A stretch of DNA of 64,000 bases, taken from assembly GCF_009659375.1 (NCBI RefSeq), contig NZ_WJQT01000009.1:1-64000 (forward strand), read 5' to 3'. The notes beneath the pieces were generated by a model. That model had not been told where the DNA came from. It made no database searches and saw only the letters and a list, made by a program, of their open reading frames with translations. Shown one piece after another: positions 45,123-54,208 of this stretch. The stretch is from Fundicoccus ignavus (GTDB lineage Bacteria; Bacillota; Bacilli; Lactobacillales; Aerococcaceae). The position numbers and the translations under genes are program-made. Every line of letters starts with the position of its first letter. Positions within the stretch are counted from its first letter, which is position 1.

Positions 45123-45244
45123 GAAATAATTTTCTCAAAGCAAGTGCGTTAAGAAGTTCCTTTTCACCTTCCACCCCATTGGAACACTCGAAAGTAGTCC
45201 GAGGACTTTGAATTCCGTTTAGCAGTTTTACCTTGATTATATCG

Positions 45245-45450
45245 CTTTACTTTTGTTGGAATATTTAACGTAGATCAGCGATTTGTTTTCCACAACGGTA
45301 TCGGCGTAGCTTGCTCTGACTATGAGCCTAGCCGATTGAGCTGGAAAAGCACGAACGTCACAATCATCAATAGAGCGTTGAAAGCGACCACCGCCTTGGA
45401 AAATAATCAGCTGAGCGAAGTACAAAGCTTGGTAATTCAACGTTAAACTT
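45245..45450 (-). repeat. Dispersed repeat A copy
   Basis: Same order of blocks as 40362-40590, with a shortened centre: TTTTGTTGGAATATTTAACG, CGGCGTAGCTTGCTCTGAC, CTAGCCGATTGAGCTGGAA, AAAGCGACCACCGCCTTGGA and the edge ACAAAGCTTGGTAA. An 84-codon frame across it is not a gene. Confidence 0.82.
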
Positions 45451-45473
45451 ATACAAGCTTCCAATACATAAAA

Positions 45474-45513
45474 AAAACTACTCACATTCAATGATTTGAG
45501 TGCGAGTAGTTTC
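45474..45513 (-). terminator. Terminator of pgeF
   Basis: AACTACTC and GAGTAGTT arms with further pairing inside; on the minus strand a run of T residues follows. Confidence 0.82.
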
Positions 45514-45531
45514 GAATAGTATTTTGGCTAA

Positions 45532-46272
45532 TTAAATCATGGTGATTAAGGCATTGAGGCCGTAAGTTGGGCCTTCGCCACGTGCTGAATGGAGGGCTGG
45601 ACTTTCAATGGTTGATTGACGTGAAACGTCGATTTGATGGTCTTTGAGGCCATTCGTTAATAATAAAAAGCGGTTAGCATCCAGCATGCTAAGTTTAAAT
45701 TTATCGCTTTTAGGTTGCGGTTGGAAAAACTGGTCACGGTCCGGGAAAGCTGAGAAGGCTGCATAAACTTCAGGGCCGACTTCATAATTAGCTTGGTCAA
45801 TCGAAGGACCTAAGTAGGCTACCAAGTGTTCACGTTGGCAATGGAAATCTGTTTCCATACGTTCAATCGCATGCGACGCAATTTCTTGCACCGTTCCACG
45901 CCAGCCAGAATGTAAAAGTGCTTGAACTTTCTTAAAGGGATCAAAGAGCACAATGGGTGTACAATCCGCATATTTAATCAATAATGCAATTTCTGGACGA
46001 TCGGTAATCAAACCATCTGTGTCAGGGAAGGTTTTACCGTATAGGCCATCTTGGCCTGTTTGACCGTCACAATATTCAATGTTAACGCCATGAACTTGCG
46101 TACCGGAATATAAAGCTTGTGGCTGAATCCCCATCGTCGCTAGGGCACGATTTGCATCTTGAATGACTTGCTCCCCTACTTCTGCTTGTCTAAAATTATA
46201 GGCTGAACCCGCCACATAATGCGACAAGCCTGCTTGAGTCAATTTAATTGAGTGCATTCTTCTATCATCCAT
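45532..46272 (-). CDS. pgeF: PgeF-like peptidoglycan editing factor (YfiH, laccase-domain)
   Basis: The 246-aa protein belongs to the YfiH/PgeF family (polyphenol oxidase-like, multicopper fold). E. coli PgeF removes wrongly placed L-Ser from UDP-MurNAc-Ser so that it is not built into peptidoglycan. The metal/catalytic segments are LIKYADCTPIVLFDP and LLHSGWRGT, with the later YLGPSIDQANYEVG. Start at ATG 46272 or 46257 (MHSIKL) is uncertain. It is not followed by the ylmE-type cell division genes seen in many Firmicutes. Confidence 0.9.
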   Translation of the reverse strand: MDDRRMHSIKLTQAGLSHYVAGSAYNFRQAEVGEQVIQDANRALATMGIQPQALYSGTQVHGVNIEYCDGQTGQDGLYGKTFPDTDGLITDRPEIALLIKYADCTPIVLFDPFKKVQALLHSGWRGTVQEIASHAIERMETDFHCQREHLVAYLGPSIDQANYEVGPEVYAAFSAFPDRDQFFQPQPKSDKFKLSMLDANRFLLLTNGLKDHQIDVSRQSTIESPALHSARGEGPTYGLNALITMI

Positions 46273-46411
46273 CCTTTCAATTCTGCCTGAAGCTTCACTA
46301 ACCTCTTCAGGTTATTCACCGTTTAATTATAATAAAAGACACGAATAGATACAAATCCCCATCAGATATCTGATATAATAGGACTTATTATCCAAGAAGG
46401 GCTTGAATGAT

Positions 46412-47029
46412 ATGGATCAACACATTAAACACATTATTGAAAATTACCATGCAGAACCATACGGTGACCAACGCTATTACTCTGTTTTACTACCTTTAAT
46501 TGACGTAGACGGTGAGACACATGTCTTATACGAAGTCAGAAGCCATAAAGTTTCTCAACCGGGCGAAACTTCATTTCCAGGTGGACGCGTTGAAGAAAAC
46601 GAGTCTTTCGAGACAGCCGCGGTAAGAGAAACGGTTGAAGAATTGAATGTCGACCCTGCTGAGATCGAAATCTTTGGCGAAATCGATTATGTTGTGAGCG
46701 ACTGGGCGGTCATCCATTGCTTTGTCGGACGCTTGAATGTCAAACTAGAAGACATTCAACACAATGAAGAAGTCGAACGCTTATTTACTGTGCCACTAGC
46801 TTACTTACTTGAAAACGAACCAAAATATTACACGATTCGCGCTAAGTCTTTATTCGAAGACGAGTTTCCTTTCCATATGTTACCCAATGGACCGAATTAT
46901 AAATTTAAACACAGTGTCCATAAAACACCTTTTTACAATTTGCCGAACGAAAATTTATGGGGTTATACTGCTAACCTTACGCATCGTTTCTCACGAATTC
47001 TCTTGGCAGATGGTTTTAACTTAAAGTAA
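46412..47029 (+). CDS. CoA pyrophosphatase (Nudix hydrolase)
   Basis: The protein of about 205 aa has the Nudix box GRVEENESFETAAVRETVEE and, just before it, SQPGETSFPGG, which together mark the CoA pyrophosphatase subfamily (NudL/PCD1-like). Such enzymes split CoA or oxidised CoA to 4'-phosphopantetheine and 3',5'-ADP. I start at ATG 46412; the TTG at 46403 is too close to the AAGAAGG ribosome site. A bundled plus-strand unit with the permease downstream is possible. Confidence 0.9.
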   Translation: MDQHIKHIIENYHAEPYGDQRYYSVLLPLIDVDGETHVLYEVRSHKVSQPGETSFPGGRVEENESFETAAVRETVEELNVDPAEIEIFGEIDYVVSDWAVIHCFVGRLNVKLEDIQHNEEVERLFTVPLAYLLENEPKYYTIRAKSLFEDEFPFHMLPNGPNYKFKHSVHKTPFYNLPNENLWGYTANLTHRFSRILLADGFNLK

Positions 47030-47085
47030 TAAGATCCTCACTACGTCTACACTGAGGTCAAGTTTAAGATAGAGGAGGATATTGT

Positions 47086-48165
47086 GTGACAATCGAAAGT
47101 TATTTAATGGTCGCTACCACTTTAGTCTTCGCGATACTCGTCGGGCGTGGCTTTATGAAAGCCAATATTCCCGGCGGTTTATTGGTAGGTGTCATGTTGG
47201 TTTTTGCGACCATGCAGGTCCTTACCGATCGTATCTGGGCGCCTGTTGGAACGAAAGAAATCGCGCAAGTTATTGCCGGCAGTTTCATTGGCGCTTCCTT
47301 GTCGGCGGCTGACTTGAAACGCCTACCGAAATTATGGAAGGCCTTCGTGACGATCATCAGTGGTCTGATTGTATTGAATATCGTCATTGGTTTTGTCTTA
47401 ACGAAAGTCAGTGATCTTTCTTTGGTGACAGCACTTTTTGCTTCCATTCCAGGTGGGATGGGCACCATCCCAATTATTAGTGAAGATTACGGCGCCGAAC
47501 CCGTTGTGGTGACCGTGATGCAATTTATGCGCATGGTGATGGGGATTGGTGTATTTCCTTCACTGGTCGTTAAACTTAATCAACACCTCAACACCGATAA
47601 AGACCAAACATCACATCTAACTAACGGGCAAAATACGCTAATAAACGCAACTCGCAGTAGTCAGCGCCCAGCCTTAAATAGCTTATTTGCTTTAATCATC
47701 GCCAGTCTATTCGCTTGGTTAATTAGCCAAGTAGTCACCAGTTTAAACTTAATGGTCCTAGCCTTAATCGGCATGGCGATTCTCAATTTAACGGTTGGTG
47801 TAAAGCCACTTCCGGTCGCTTACCGACGCGTAGCACAAGTGCTATCTGGTTGGTATGTCGGAACAAGTTTTCACAGTGAACAATTGAGTGTCTTGATGGA
47901 CTTGTTGATACCAGTCTTAGTGCTCATCCCGATGTTCTTACTAGGTTGTCTGATTTTAGGCTACCTCGTTCATAAGTTCCAAAAGATGCCCCTGACCGAT
48001 TCGATGTTATCCGCTATTCCAGCCGGTGCTTCCGATGTCGTCTTAATTCTCGGTGACTTGAATATTAAAAATTCTGACATTGTCGTCCTGCAAGTATTAC
48101 GTGTCATTGTGGTGACGAGTCTCTTTCCGCAAATTGCAGCTATTGTGGCTTATTGGTTTGGTTAG
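47086..48165 (+). CDS. AbrB-family membrane permease
   Basis: The 359-aa protein has about ten hydrophobic segments and two copies of a repeat containing GGLLVGV and SIPGGMGTIPIISEDYG / AIPAGASDVVLILGD, as in the AbrB duplicated-domain family (often called ammonia monooxygenase-like; not the AbrB DNA-binding protein). Substrate is unknown. The start is GTG 47086 with a GGAGGA site seven bases upstream. A terminator at 48187-48217 follows. Confidence 0.88.
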   Translation: MTIESYLMVATTLVFAILVGRGFMKANIPGGLLVGVMLVFATMQVLTDRIWAPVGTKEIAQVIAGSFIGASLSAADLKRLPKLWKAFVTIISGLIVLNIVIGFVLTKVSDLSLVTALFASIPGGMGTIPIISEDYGAEPVVVTVMQFMRMVMGIGVFPSLVVKLNQHLNTDKDQTSHLTNGQNTLINATRSSQRPALNSLFALIIASLFAWLISQVVTSLNLMVLALIGMAILNLTVGVKPLPVAYRRVAQVLSGWYVGTSFHSEQLSVLMDLLIPVLVLIPMFLLGCLILGYLVHKFQKMPLTDSMLSAIPAGASDVVLILGDLNIKNSDIVVLQVLRVIVVTSLFPQIAAIVAYWFG

Positions 48166-48186
48166 AGTTTAGGATGAGAAAATTAT

Positions 48187-48217
48187 AAAGGACCTCACAG
48201 CTGTGAGGTCCTTTTTT
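48187..48217. terminator. Bidirectional terminator
   Basis: AAAGGACCTCACAG and CTGTGAGGTCCTTT are complementary arms forming a nearly loop-free palindrome with T and A tracts on the outside. Confidence 0.9.
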
Positions 48218-48227
48218 ACTATTCGTA

Positions 48228-48806
48228 CTATATTTGATATTCGCCAATTCGATTCCAATTTTTATCATGAAGAATAATACGCGCTGGAACACCTACTGCA
48301 GTCGCATAAGGTGGTACATCGTGTAAGACCACAGCACCCGCACCGACTTTCGCATGGTGCCCGACTGTAATGTTACCTAATAAAGTCGCATTCGCTCCAA
48401 TTTCTGCATCGGGATGAATACTTGGATGACGCTTCAAGCCTTTCTCACTACCCGTACCACCTAAAGTCACTCCGTGATAAAGCTTCACACGATCTCCTAC
48501 AATCGCCGTCTCACCGATTACGACACCCATGCCGTGGTCAATGAAAATATCTTCACCTAATTGTGCGCCAGGATGAATTTCGATCCCCGTCTCTTTCCGA
48601 GACAACTCAGACAATTTACGCGCTTCATATAACTCTCCCGCTTGATACAAACGGTGAGCTTCATGATGATCCATTACCGCTTTAAAACCTGGGTATAAGT
48701 CGTAAACTTCTTGCCAACTTGTGGCTGCTGGATCTTTTTCATAAATAAATTTCGCTAAAGAAATAGCTTTTTCTTCTAATTCGGCGGGATACTTACGCTT
48801 GTCCAT
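48228..48806 (-). CDS. cysE: Serine O-acetyltransferase
   Basis: CysE makes O-acetylserine from serine and acetyl-CoA, the substrate of the CysK encoded just upstream. The 192-aa protein has the left-handed beta-helix hexapeptide repeats (IHPGAQLGEDIFIDHG, GVVIGETAIVGDRVKLYHG, SIHPDAEIGANATLLGN) and the catalytic His in FIDHG. I start at ATG 48806 (MDKRKY), which overlaps the end of cysK by 14 bases; a longer frame from 48842 lacks a plausible ribosome site. Confidence 0.93.
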   Translation of the reverse strand: MDKRKYPAELEEKAISLAKFIYEKDPAATSWQEVYDLYPGFKAVMDHHEAHRLYQAGELYEARKLSELSRKETGIEIHPGAQLGEDIFIDHGMGVVIGETAIVGDRVKLYHGVTLGGTGSEKGLKRHPSIHPDAEIGANATLLGNITVGHHAKVGAGAVVLHDVPPYATAVGVPARIILHDKNWNRIGEYQI

Positions 48807-49710
48807 CGCCAAAGAACCCTGTTGATAAATAACGCTCACCACTATCTGGTAATACTACCACTACTTTTTTACCTGCGCCTAGTTCCTTCGCCAAACGTAA
48901 AGCCACTGCGTAATTCGCACCTGAAGAAATTCCAGCTAGAATTCCTTGCGTTTTAGCTAAGTCCACTGCAGTCGCAATCGCTTCTTCGTTAGACACTGTA
49001 TCAATTTTATCAATGACTGATTGATCTAATATTTCTGGAATAAAGTTAGCGCCTAAACCTTGAATCTTGTGAGAACCTGCTGTTCCTTCAGTTAATAAAG
49101 GTGAACCTTCTGGTTCAACTGCCCAAACAACTGCTCCTTCTTTTTCAGCTTTCAAGACTTGACCCACACCTGAAACTGTACCACCTGTTCCGATTCCAGC
49201 TACAAAACCATCAACATCTGGTAAGTCAGCTAAAATTTCACGTGCAGTTGTTTCAGCATGTGCCACCACATTCGCATCATTTGTAAACTGGCCAAAGACT
49301 ACTGCACCACGTTCTTTCGCAATTTCTTCGGCTTTTTCACCTGCTAACTTCATACCACCTGAAGCAGGCGTTAAAACTAATTCAGCACCATAAGCTTGAA
49401 TAATTGTACGACGTTCAATACTCATTGAATCAGGCATGACAATCACAATGTTAATCCCTAAAGCTGCACCAATCATCGCTAAACCAACACCCGTGTTTCC
49501 ACTTGTTGATTCCACAATCGTGCCGCCTACTTCAACTTCCCCTCGATCTAACAGATCTTGCACAATATATTTAACCGGACGGTCTTTAACCGAACCGCTT
49601 GGATTATTCTTTTCTAATTTCACATAAACATCTGCATACTCTGCATCTAAACCATTAATTTTAACCAGGGGTGTATAGCCAATTGCGTCGACAATATTTT
49701 CAAATAACAT
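48793..49710 (-). CDS. cysK: Cysteine synthase (O-acetylserine sulfhydrylase)
   Basis: CysK uses PLP to form cysteine from O-acetylserine and sulfide. The 305-aa protein shows the PLP lysine Lys42 in NPSGSVKDRP, the STSGNTG motif, the glycine loop GTGGTVSG and the C-terminal LPDSGERYLST. It overlaps cysE, so both are made in a fixed ratio. The pair lies behind a sigma-A type promoter at 49759-49787. Confidence 0.97.
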   Translation of the reverse strand: MLFENIVDAIGYTPLVKINGLDAEYADVYVKLEKNNPSGSVKDRPVKYIVQDLLDRGEVEVGGTIVESTSGNTGVGLAMIGAALGINIVIVMPDSMSIERRTIIQAYGAELVLTPASGGMKLAGEKAEEIAKERGAVVFGQFTNDANVVAHAETTAREILADLPDVDGFVAGIGTGGTVSGVGQVLKAEKEGAVVWAVEPEGSPLLTEGTAGSHKIQGLGANFIPEILDQSVIDKIDTVSNEEAIATAVDLAKTQGILAGISSGANYAVALRLAKELGAGKKVVVVLPDSGERYLSTGFFGDGQA

Positions 49711-49758
49711 ACTAAAATTCCTCCTAATAGATTAATTTACATACAAAAGATTATTAGA

Positions 49759-49787
49759 ATGTTAACCTTTTAAAATCCTAAAGTCAA
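49759..49787 (-). promoter_or_regulatory. cysK: Probable sigma-A promoter of cysK-cysE
   Basis: On the minus strand TTGACT is followed after 17 bases by TAACAT, about 50 bases upstream of cysK. Confidence 0.65.
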
Positions 49788-50286
49788 TATGTTTGCTCAT
49801 AATAATTTAATTTATTTCCCAAAATAGGCGTACAAATCTTGACGATTCACGGAAAAACAGCTTTAAAAATATTTTCGCTTCGTCATACACAAGTGGTTGT
49901 ATAAAAGTCGTTTTGCGATGAATTATTCGACACTAAGACGCTTTTTATTTTCCTAAAAGCATTTCGTGAGTATCTTTATTTTCTAAGATAATCCATGTTG
50001 ACATAAAGAATTCTTTACAACTAGTAACATCAGAGTTAAGAAAAAAAACATACAAAATATCCACCATTACTGAAAGTGTAAATAGAGGTGAAATAAGATT
50101 CCTAAAACTCAAGTTTTTACTCATCGCAATTGGGATTATCTCTTCACATGTTTCTGTAAAATATTCTTTTTTAACTTTTTGCTTACATTTTCAATATTAT
50201 TTTAACAATTTGTACGTACTTTCTAGGCGTTTGCGTTTGGATTGGGGTACAGATACGCAAAAACTTGCTACTTCAAGTTTCTAGAC
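49788..50286. other. AT-rich gap, nothing recognised
   Basis: No gene, RNA or repeat seen in these 500 bases before the tandem array. Short ATs and a long T-rich segment only. Confidence 0.5.
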
Positions 50287-50863
50287 GATTGTTTTGGACC
50301 TTCGGCTAGATTAGCACTTATTCTGGTCGATTCTCTTGGACCTTCGGCTAGATTAGCACTTATTCTGGTCGATTGGCTTGGACTATCGGCTAGATTAGCC
50401 TGTATTCTAGTCGATTCTCTTGGACCTTCGGCTAGATTAGCACTTATTCTGGTCGATTGGCTTGGACTATCGGCTAGATTAGCCTGTATTCTAGTCGATT
50501 CTCTTGGACCTTTGGCTAGATTAGCCTGTATTCTAGTCGATTCTCTTGGACCTTTGGCTAGATTAGCCTGTATTCTAGTCGATTCTCTTGGACCTTCGGC
50601 TAGATTAGCACTTATTCTGGTCGATTCTCTTGGACTATCGGCTAGATTAGCCTGTATTCTAGTCGATTCTCTTGGACCTTTGGCTAGATTAGCCTGTATT
50701 CTAGTCGATTCTCTTGGACCTTCGGCTAGATTAGCACTTATTCTGGTCGATTGACTTGGACTATCGGCTAGATTAGCACTTATTCTGGTCGATTGGCTTG
50801 GACCTTCGGCTAGATTAGCGCTTATTCTGGTCGATTGGCTTAGACCATCGGCTAGATTAGCGC
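50287..50863. repeat. Tandem array of a second 42-bp unit, about 13.7 copies
   Basis: Units start every 42 bases from 50287 (50287, 50329, 50371 and so on to 50833). Each carries GATT, CTTGGACCTTCGGC, TAGATTAGC and TATTCTGGTC, with two main variants (CTTATTCTGG and CTGTATTCTAG) in mixed order. CTAGA and TCTAG in the second variant are inverted. Because 42 is a multiple of three, one frame stays open for 170 codons, encoding a hydrophobic 14-residue repeat; it has no ribosome site and I treat it as non-coding. Confidence 0.95.
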
Positions 50864-50989
50864 CGTTCTTACGCCATGCCCATTTCCATAATGAACACTC
50901 ACCCTTTTAGCGCAAGAAAGCCTTGAACTAGCCTAAATCCATTAAGTTCCACTTAGCCGTTTCAACTTGATTATTAAGCGTAGCTCTAC
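50864..50989. other. Gap before repeat cluster
   Basis: Short non-coding stretch between the 42-bp array and the dispersed repeats. Nothing else seen. Confidence 0.4.
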
Positions 50990-51265
50990 ACCTTGTTGTC
51001 CAAAAGCGGTATCAAGGGCAATCAGCTCGGAATCATGTCTCAGTTGCGAAAACTGGCGCACGATAGACAATGAGTCGTGTCTCATGGTGCACGACGATTG
51101 TATTAGATCCACAAGAAGTTTAAATTGTGTCGGCCTGCAGGTCGACACACCTTTTGCTCTTCGATTTTATTTATTAAAGCAATAAGTATAATCAATTTCC
51201 ATAACAGTGTACCTTGGATAAACAATAAGCTGAGTGAAGCAAAAAGCTTGGTAAATCAACTCTAA
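50990..51265 (-). repeat. Dispersed repeat A interrupted by repeat B
   Basis: Both edges of repeat A are present (TTGTCCAAAAGCGGTATCAA on the left, CCTTGGATAAACAATAAGC and AAAAGCTTGGTAAATCAAC on the right), but the centre is replaced by repeat B (51076-51165, CACGACGATTGTATTAGA). Repeat B also sits next to repeat A at 20631-21065, so the two families appear together twice. Confidence 0.7.
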
Positions 51266-51269
51266 ACAA

Positions 51270-51306
51270 AAAAACAACCTATCACCGATTGGCGATAGGT
51301 TGTTTG
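51270..51306 (-). terminator. Terminator of rpmE2
   Basis: AAACAACCTATC and GATAGGTTGTTT arms around nine bases; on the minus strand T residues follow. Confidence 0.85.
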
Positions 51307-51317
51307 AAAGCCTAAAA

Positions 51318-51581
51318 TTATTTCGCAGCGTTTGCGTCTTTGAGACCGTATTTTTTGTTGAATTTGTCCACACGTCCGTCTGCTTGTGTAAACTTTTGAC
51401 GTCCTGTATAGAATGGATGTGAATCAGAAGATGTTTCAACACGGATTAATGGGTAAGAGTTTCCGTCTTCCCATTCTACTGTCTCGTTAGAGTTTTTAGT
51501 AGAACCTGTGATGAATTTGAATCCTGTTGATGTATCCATAAAAACAACTTTACGGTATTCTGGATGAATTCCTTGTTTCAT
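51318..51581 (-). CDS. rpmE2: 50S ribosomal protein L31 type B
   Basis: The 87-aa protein begins [17 protein letters not shown] and has [14 protein letters not shown]. It has none of the zinc-binding cysteines of type A L31, so it is the type B paralogue, which in some bacteria replaces the zinc form when zinc is scarce. No zinc-box sequence was seen upstream, and it may simply be the only L31. It is monocistronic with a strong terminator. Confidence 0.97.
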   Translation of the reverse strand: MKQGIHPEYRKVVFMDTSTGFKFITGSTKNSNETVEWEDGNSYPLIRVETSSDSHPFYTGRQKFTQADGRVDKFNKKYGLKDANAAK

Positions 51582-51702
51582 TATGTGTACTTCCTTTCTG
51601 CCCTAAACTATTTGCTAGTATAGAGTTAATTCATTTGCTACTGTGCAACACTAGAATAATACCATGATTAGACTAGAAATGCAAAGGAATTTTTTGATTT
51701 TT

Positions 51703-54153
51703 TTAGTTAGCGATTTCTTGGCTTTCAACCGAAACAATCGTATACTGGCCACCGTCTTCTGTCAATACATAAACGCGACTCTGAGCTGAAATAGCTTCAA
51801 CCCCTGCTAAAGTATAAGTGTATTCTTCGGTAGTCAGCAAAACAAGCTGTCCACTCTCGTTTACTTCTGCACTCAAGATTTCGTATGTCGCGGTATTATA
51901 ATAAATGCTGTTTGACGCTACGTCATTTAAAATCCAAGTTGCAGTCGTGTTGTACCATTCGGAATCAGTTCCATAGTTATTCAACATTTCAGGCGCACGG
52001 AAATTCACGGCATCTATAAACGTATTTTGGAAAGATTGTAACCAGATTTCGGCACTTTCTACTGGTGTGCGGCTCGCGATACTCGCTCCTTGACTTGCTT
52101 CGATTTCAGTTAATTCAGTTAACAAAGCTGTGTCTTCAGCAAGTGATACTTGAATATCTTGACCGTCCACTAAATTCACTTGTTGATCTGCACTAGTAAA
52201 GGCTTGGCCTAAGTATTCCCCTTGAACAGAGACGGTAAAGCTTTGACCGACATAACCGTTTAAGGTAATAATATCCGAGTTATACGTTTGGCCATCGATG
52301 GTAAAACTCGTTGCCTTCATTTCTTGTGGATAGGCTAAGCCTAAATTATCCGTTGCTAACATTAGGCGGTTCTCAACTTGTTTTAAAGAAATCGAGAGTG
52401 CACTACCTGATAATTTTGAATAATCTAAATCAATGCCAATTTCGCGCGCTTCACCATTTTCGCTAATACTAATAATAATAAATTCTTCACGGGGTTCAAT
52501 TACAATGGGATCTCCAGCCGTAATGGGTTGAGCAGCATGTGATAACGTTGTAATTGCGATATCACGGTAATCGTTCGGAACTGATAAGGCAACCGTCAAA
52601 GGTTGCACATACAGTTGATACTGAGGGAATAAACCGAGAAAACTCGGTTCAGTATCCACCTCAAGTAATAGGCGACCCTCATGACTGAGCTCTGTTTCGT
52701 CAGGATTGGCACTTAACAAGGCTGGCAGGTCTATCTGTGCCTCTGCATAATTTGTGACCATCCCTTCAACATCGTCAGCCGTCCAGGCGTAACCATTTGT
52801 ATTAGCTGTTAAACTGGCTGCTTCTGCGTAATTTTGACTAAGAATTGCCTCACTATAAGACTGATAAACGGCTGATGCTGAAGGCCCACCGAATAAATAT
52901 TGATAACCAAGAAAGGCTGCTGCAGCAATTATCAGAATAATTAAAATCGTCACGATCCAACCAAACCAGCTACCGCCCGATGAGTGTTCTTTTTTCTTTT
53001 TATTTTTCTTAGATGAATGTTTTTGCGTCGTATCTTGCATGACTGGGTCCACCTCAATATAAGCTGGCACAAAGACTTCATCATCTAAGTCTGTTTGCTC
53101 TGGCCGATCACCGCTAACACCACTACTATTAGTCACATTCGTTGATGATCCAGCAATGGGTGCAGTAGCCTCTGATTCTGAAATGAATTGATAATCATAC
53201 AAACGATGGTTACAGTTCTGACAGAATGAATAATAATCCGGATTCTTATGTCCACAATTTGGACAATCGATGGTTGAAACAACCGCGGCTAGTTCAACAT
53301 CTAAGCTACGACGCGCTTCTCTCTCGCTAGGTCCAAATGTTTCTGGCGCTATATAGACAGGTTCACGTTTGAAAATCGGATTGTCATGGTAAGACACACT
53401 GTTTCCATCATTAGGTGGTGTGCTTGCGTCAGGATGCTCTACTGCTTTTTTGGCTGAACGTCCTTCCCGTGAGCCAATAGCTGAATTAACATCAGGCGCT
53501 GCTTTTGCAGTCTGATCCGCCCCATGCTGTGGCTGAGCTGGACTAATTAAATCTGTTTCATTTGTTGTCGCTGCCTGACTTGTCTCATCTACTGCAGAAG
53601 TAACTGTTGTTGGAACTTCAGCGCTTGGCGGTTTGCCTTCTACTGCTACCCAACTACTCGCTCGTTTTGGTGGTGCCAGTTCTACCTTTTGCTCAACAAA
53701 CTGAGCTAATAGCTTATCTTTTTTGGCCGCTCGCCAATTCGTTCTGTCAGCGTCTAAGTCGATATCTGAACTAATATTCGCCAAAGTATCTGCCATATAG
53801 ACTTCCCCTGTGTCTGCTCGGCTAATATCTTTATCAGCAGATTGACGCGGATGGGGTGTGGCATCAATAAAAGCTTCACTCGGATAATCGCTTGTCTTTG
53901 CCAGAGTGTCGGACGCTCCCTCATTCAAGCTGACCTTGTCTTTCATTTTCAATGTGCGAGGATTTTCGGTTGTCAAATCAGTTTGAACAAACTCCAAATC
54001 TTCCAAGGATGGGCGCTGACTATTAGCTGCTGGGCTAACAGTTGACGGTATCTCTCGTCCCAAATCCATCAAGGCACCACACTGATGGCAGAATTTTGCT
54101 TTGTCTAAATTCGCCGCCTCACAATTTGAACACTTCTTCATTGCTTCATTCAC
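51703..54153 (-). CDS. TcaA-like membrane protein with two zinc ribbons
   Basis: The 816-aa protein has an N-terminal zinc ribbon (CSNCEAANLDKAKFCHQCG, residues about 8-26), a long acidic, Ser/Thr-rich low-complexity region, a second zinc ribbon starting at Cys297 (CPNCGHKNPDYYSFCQNC), a basic stretch, one membrane helix (about 396-418) and a large extracellular part. The zinc ribbon, helix and extracellular order is like S. aureus TcaA, a protein tied to glycopeptide and teicoplanin response. At 816 aa it is nearly twice as long, with a doubled ribbon. Confidence 0.82.
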   Translation of the reverse strand: MNEAMKKCSNCEAANLDKAKFCHQCGALMDLGREIPSTVSPAANSQRPSLEDLEFVQTDLTTENPRTLKMKDKVSLNEGASDTLAKTSDYPSEAFIDATPHPRQSADKDISRADTGEVYMADTLANISSDIDLDADRTNWRAAKKDKLLAQFVEQKVELAPPKRASSWVAVEGKPPSAEVPTTVTSAVDETSQAATTNETDLISPAQPQHGADQTAKAAPDVNSAIGSREGRSAKKAVEHPDASTPPNDGNSVSYHDNPIFKREPVYIAPETFGPSEREARRSLDVELAAVVSTIDCPNCGHKNPDYYSFCQNCNHRLYDYQFISESEATAPIAGSSTNVTNSSGVSGDRPEQTDLDDEVFVPAYIEVDPVMQDTTQKHSSKKNKKKKEHSSGGSWFGWIVTILIILIIAAAAFLGYQYLFGGPSASAVYQSYSEAILSQNYAEAASLTANTNGYAWTADDVEGMVTNYAEAQIDLPALLSANPDETELSHEGRLLLEVDTEPSFLGLFPQYQLYVQPLTVALSVPNDYRDIAITTLSHAAQPITAGDPIVIEPREEFIIISISENGEAREIGIDLDYSKLSGSALSISLKQVENRLMLATDNLGLAYPQEMKATSFTIDGQTYNSDIITLNGYVGQSFTVSVQGEYLGQAFTSADQQVNLVDGQDIQVSLAEDTALLTELTEIEASQGASIASRTPVESAEIWLQSFQNTFIDAVNFRAPEMLNNYGTDSEWYNTTATWILNDVASNSIYYNTATYEILSAEVNESGQLVLLTTEEYTYTLAGVEAISAQSRVYVLTEDGGQYTIVSVESQEIAN

Positions 54154-54208
54154 CTCATTGTAATAGTATCAATATTCAATCTTTATTATTGCTTGTTTTT
54201 TAGATCAT

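Noticed and set aside
45237-45491. Conserved small protein shared with 55056-55244 and 40365-40619
   Set aside because: The similarity comes from dispersed repeat A at DNA level, in different frames and with stops; there is no start signal in common.
50242-50754. 170-codon open frame encoding a hydrophobic 14-residue repeat across the 42-bp array
   Set aside because: It stays open only because 42 is a multiple of three. It has no ribosome site, ends inside the array, and the array continues beyond the stop.
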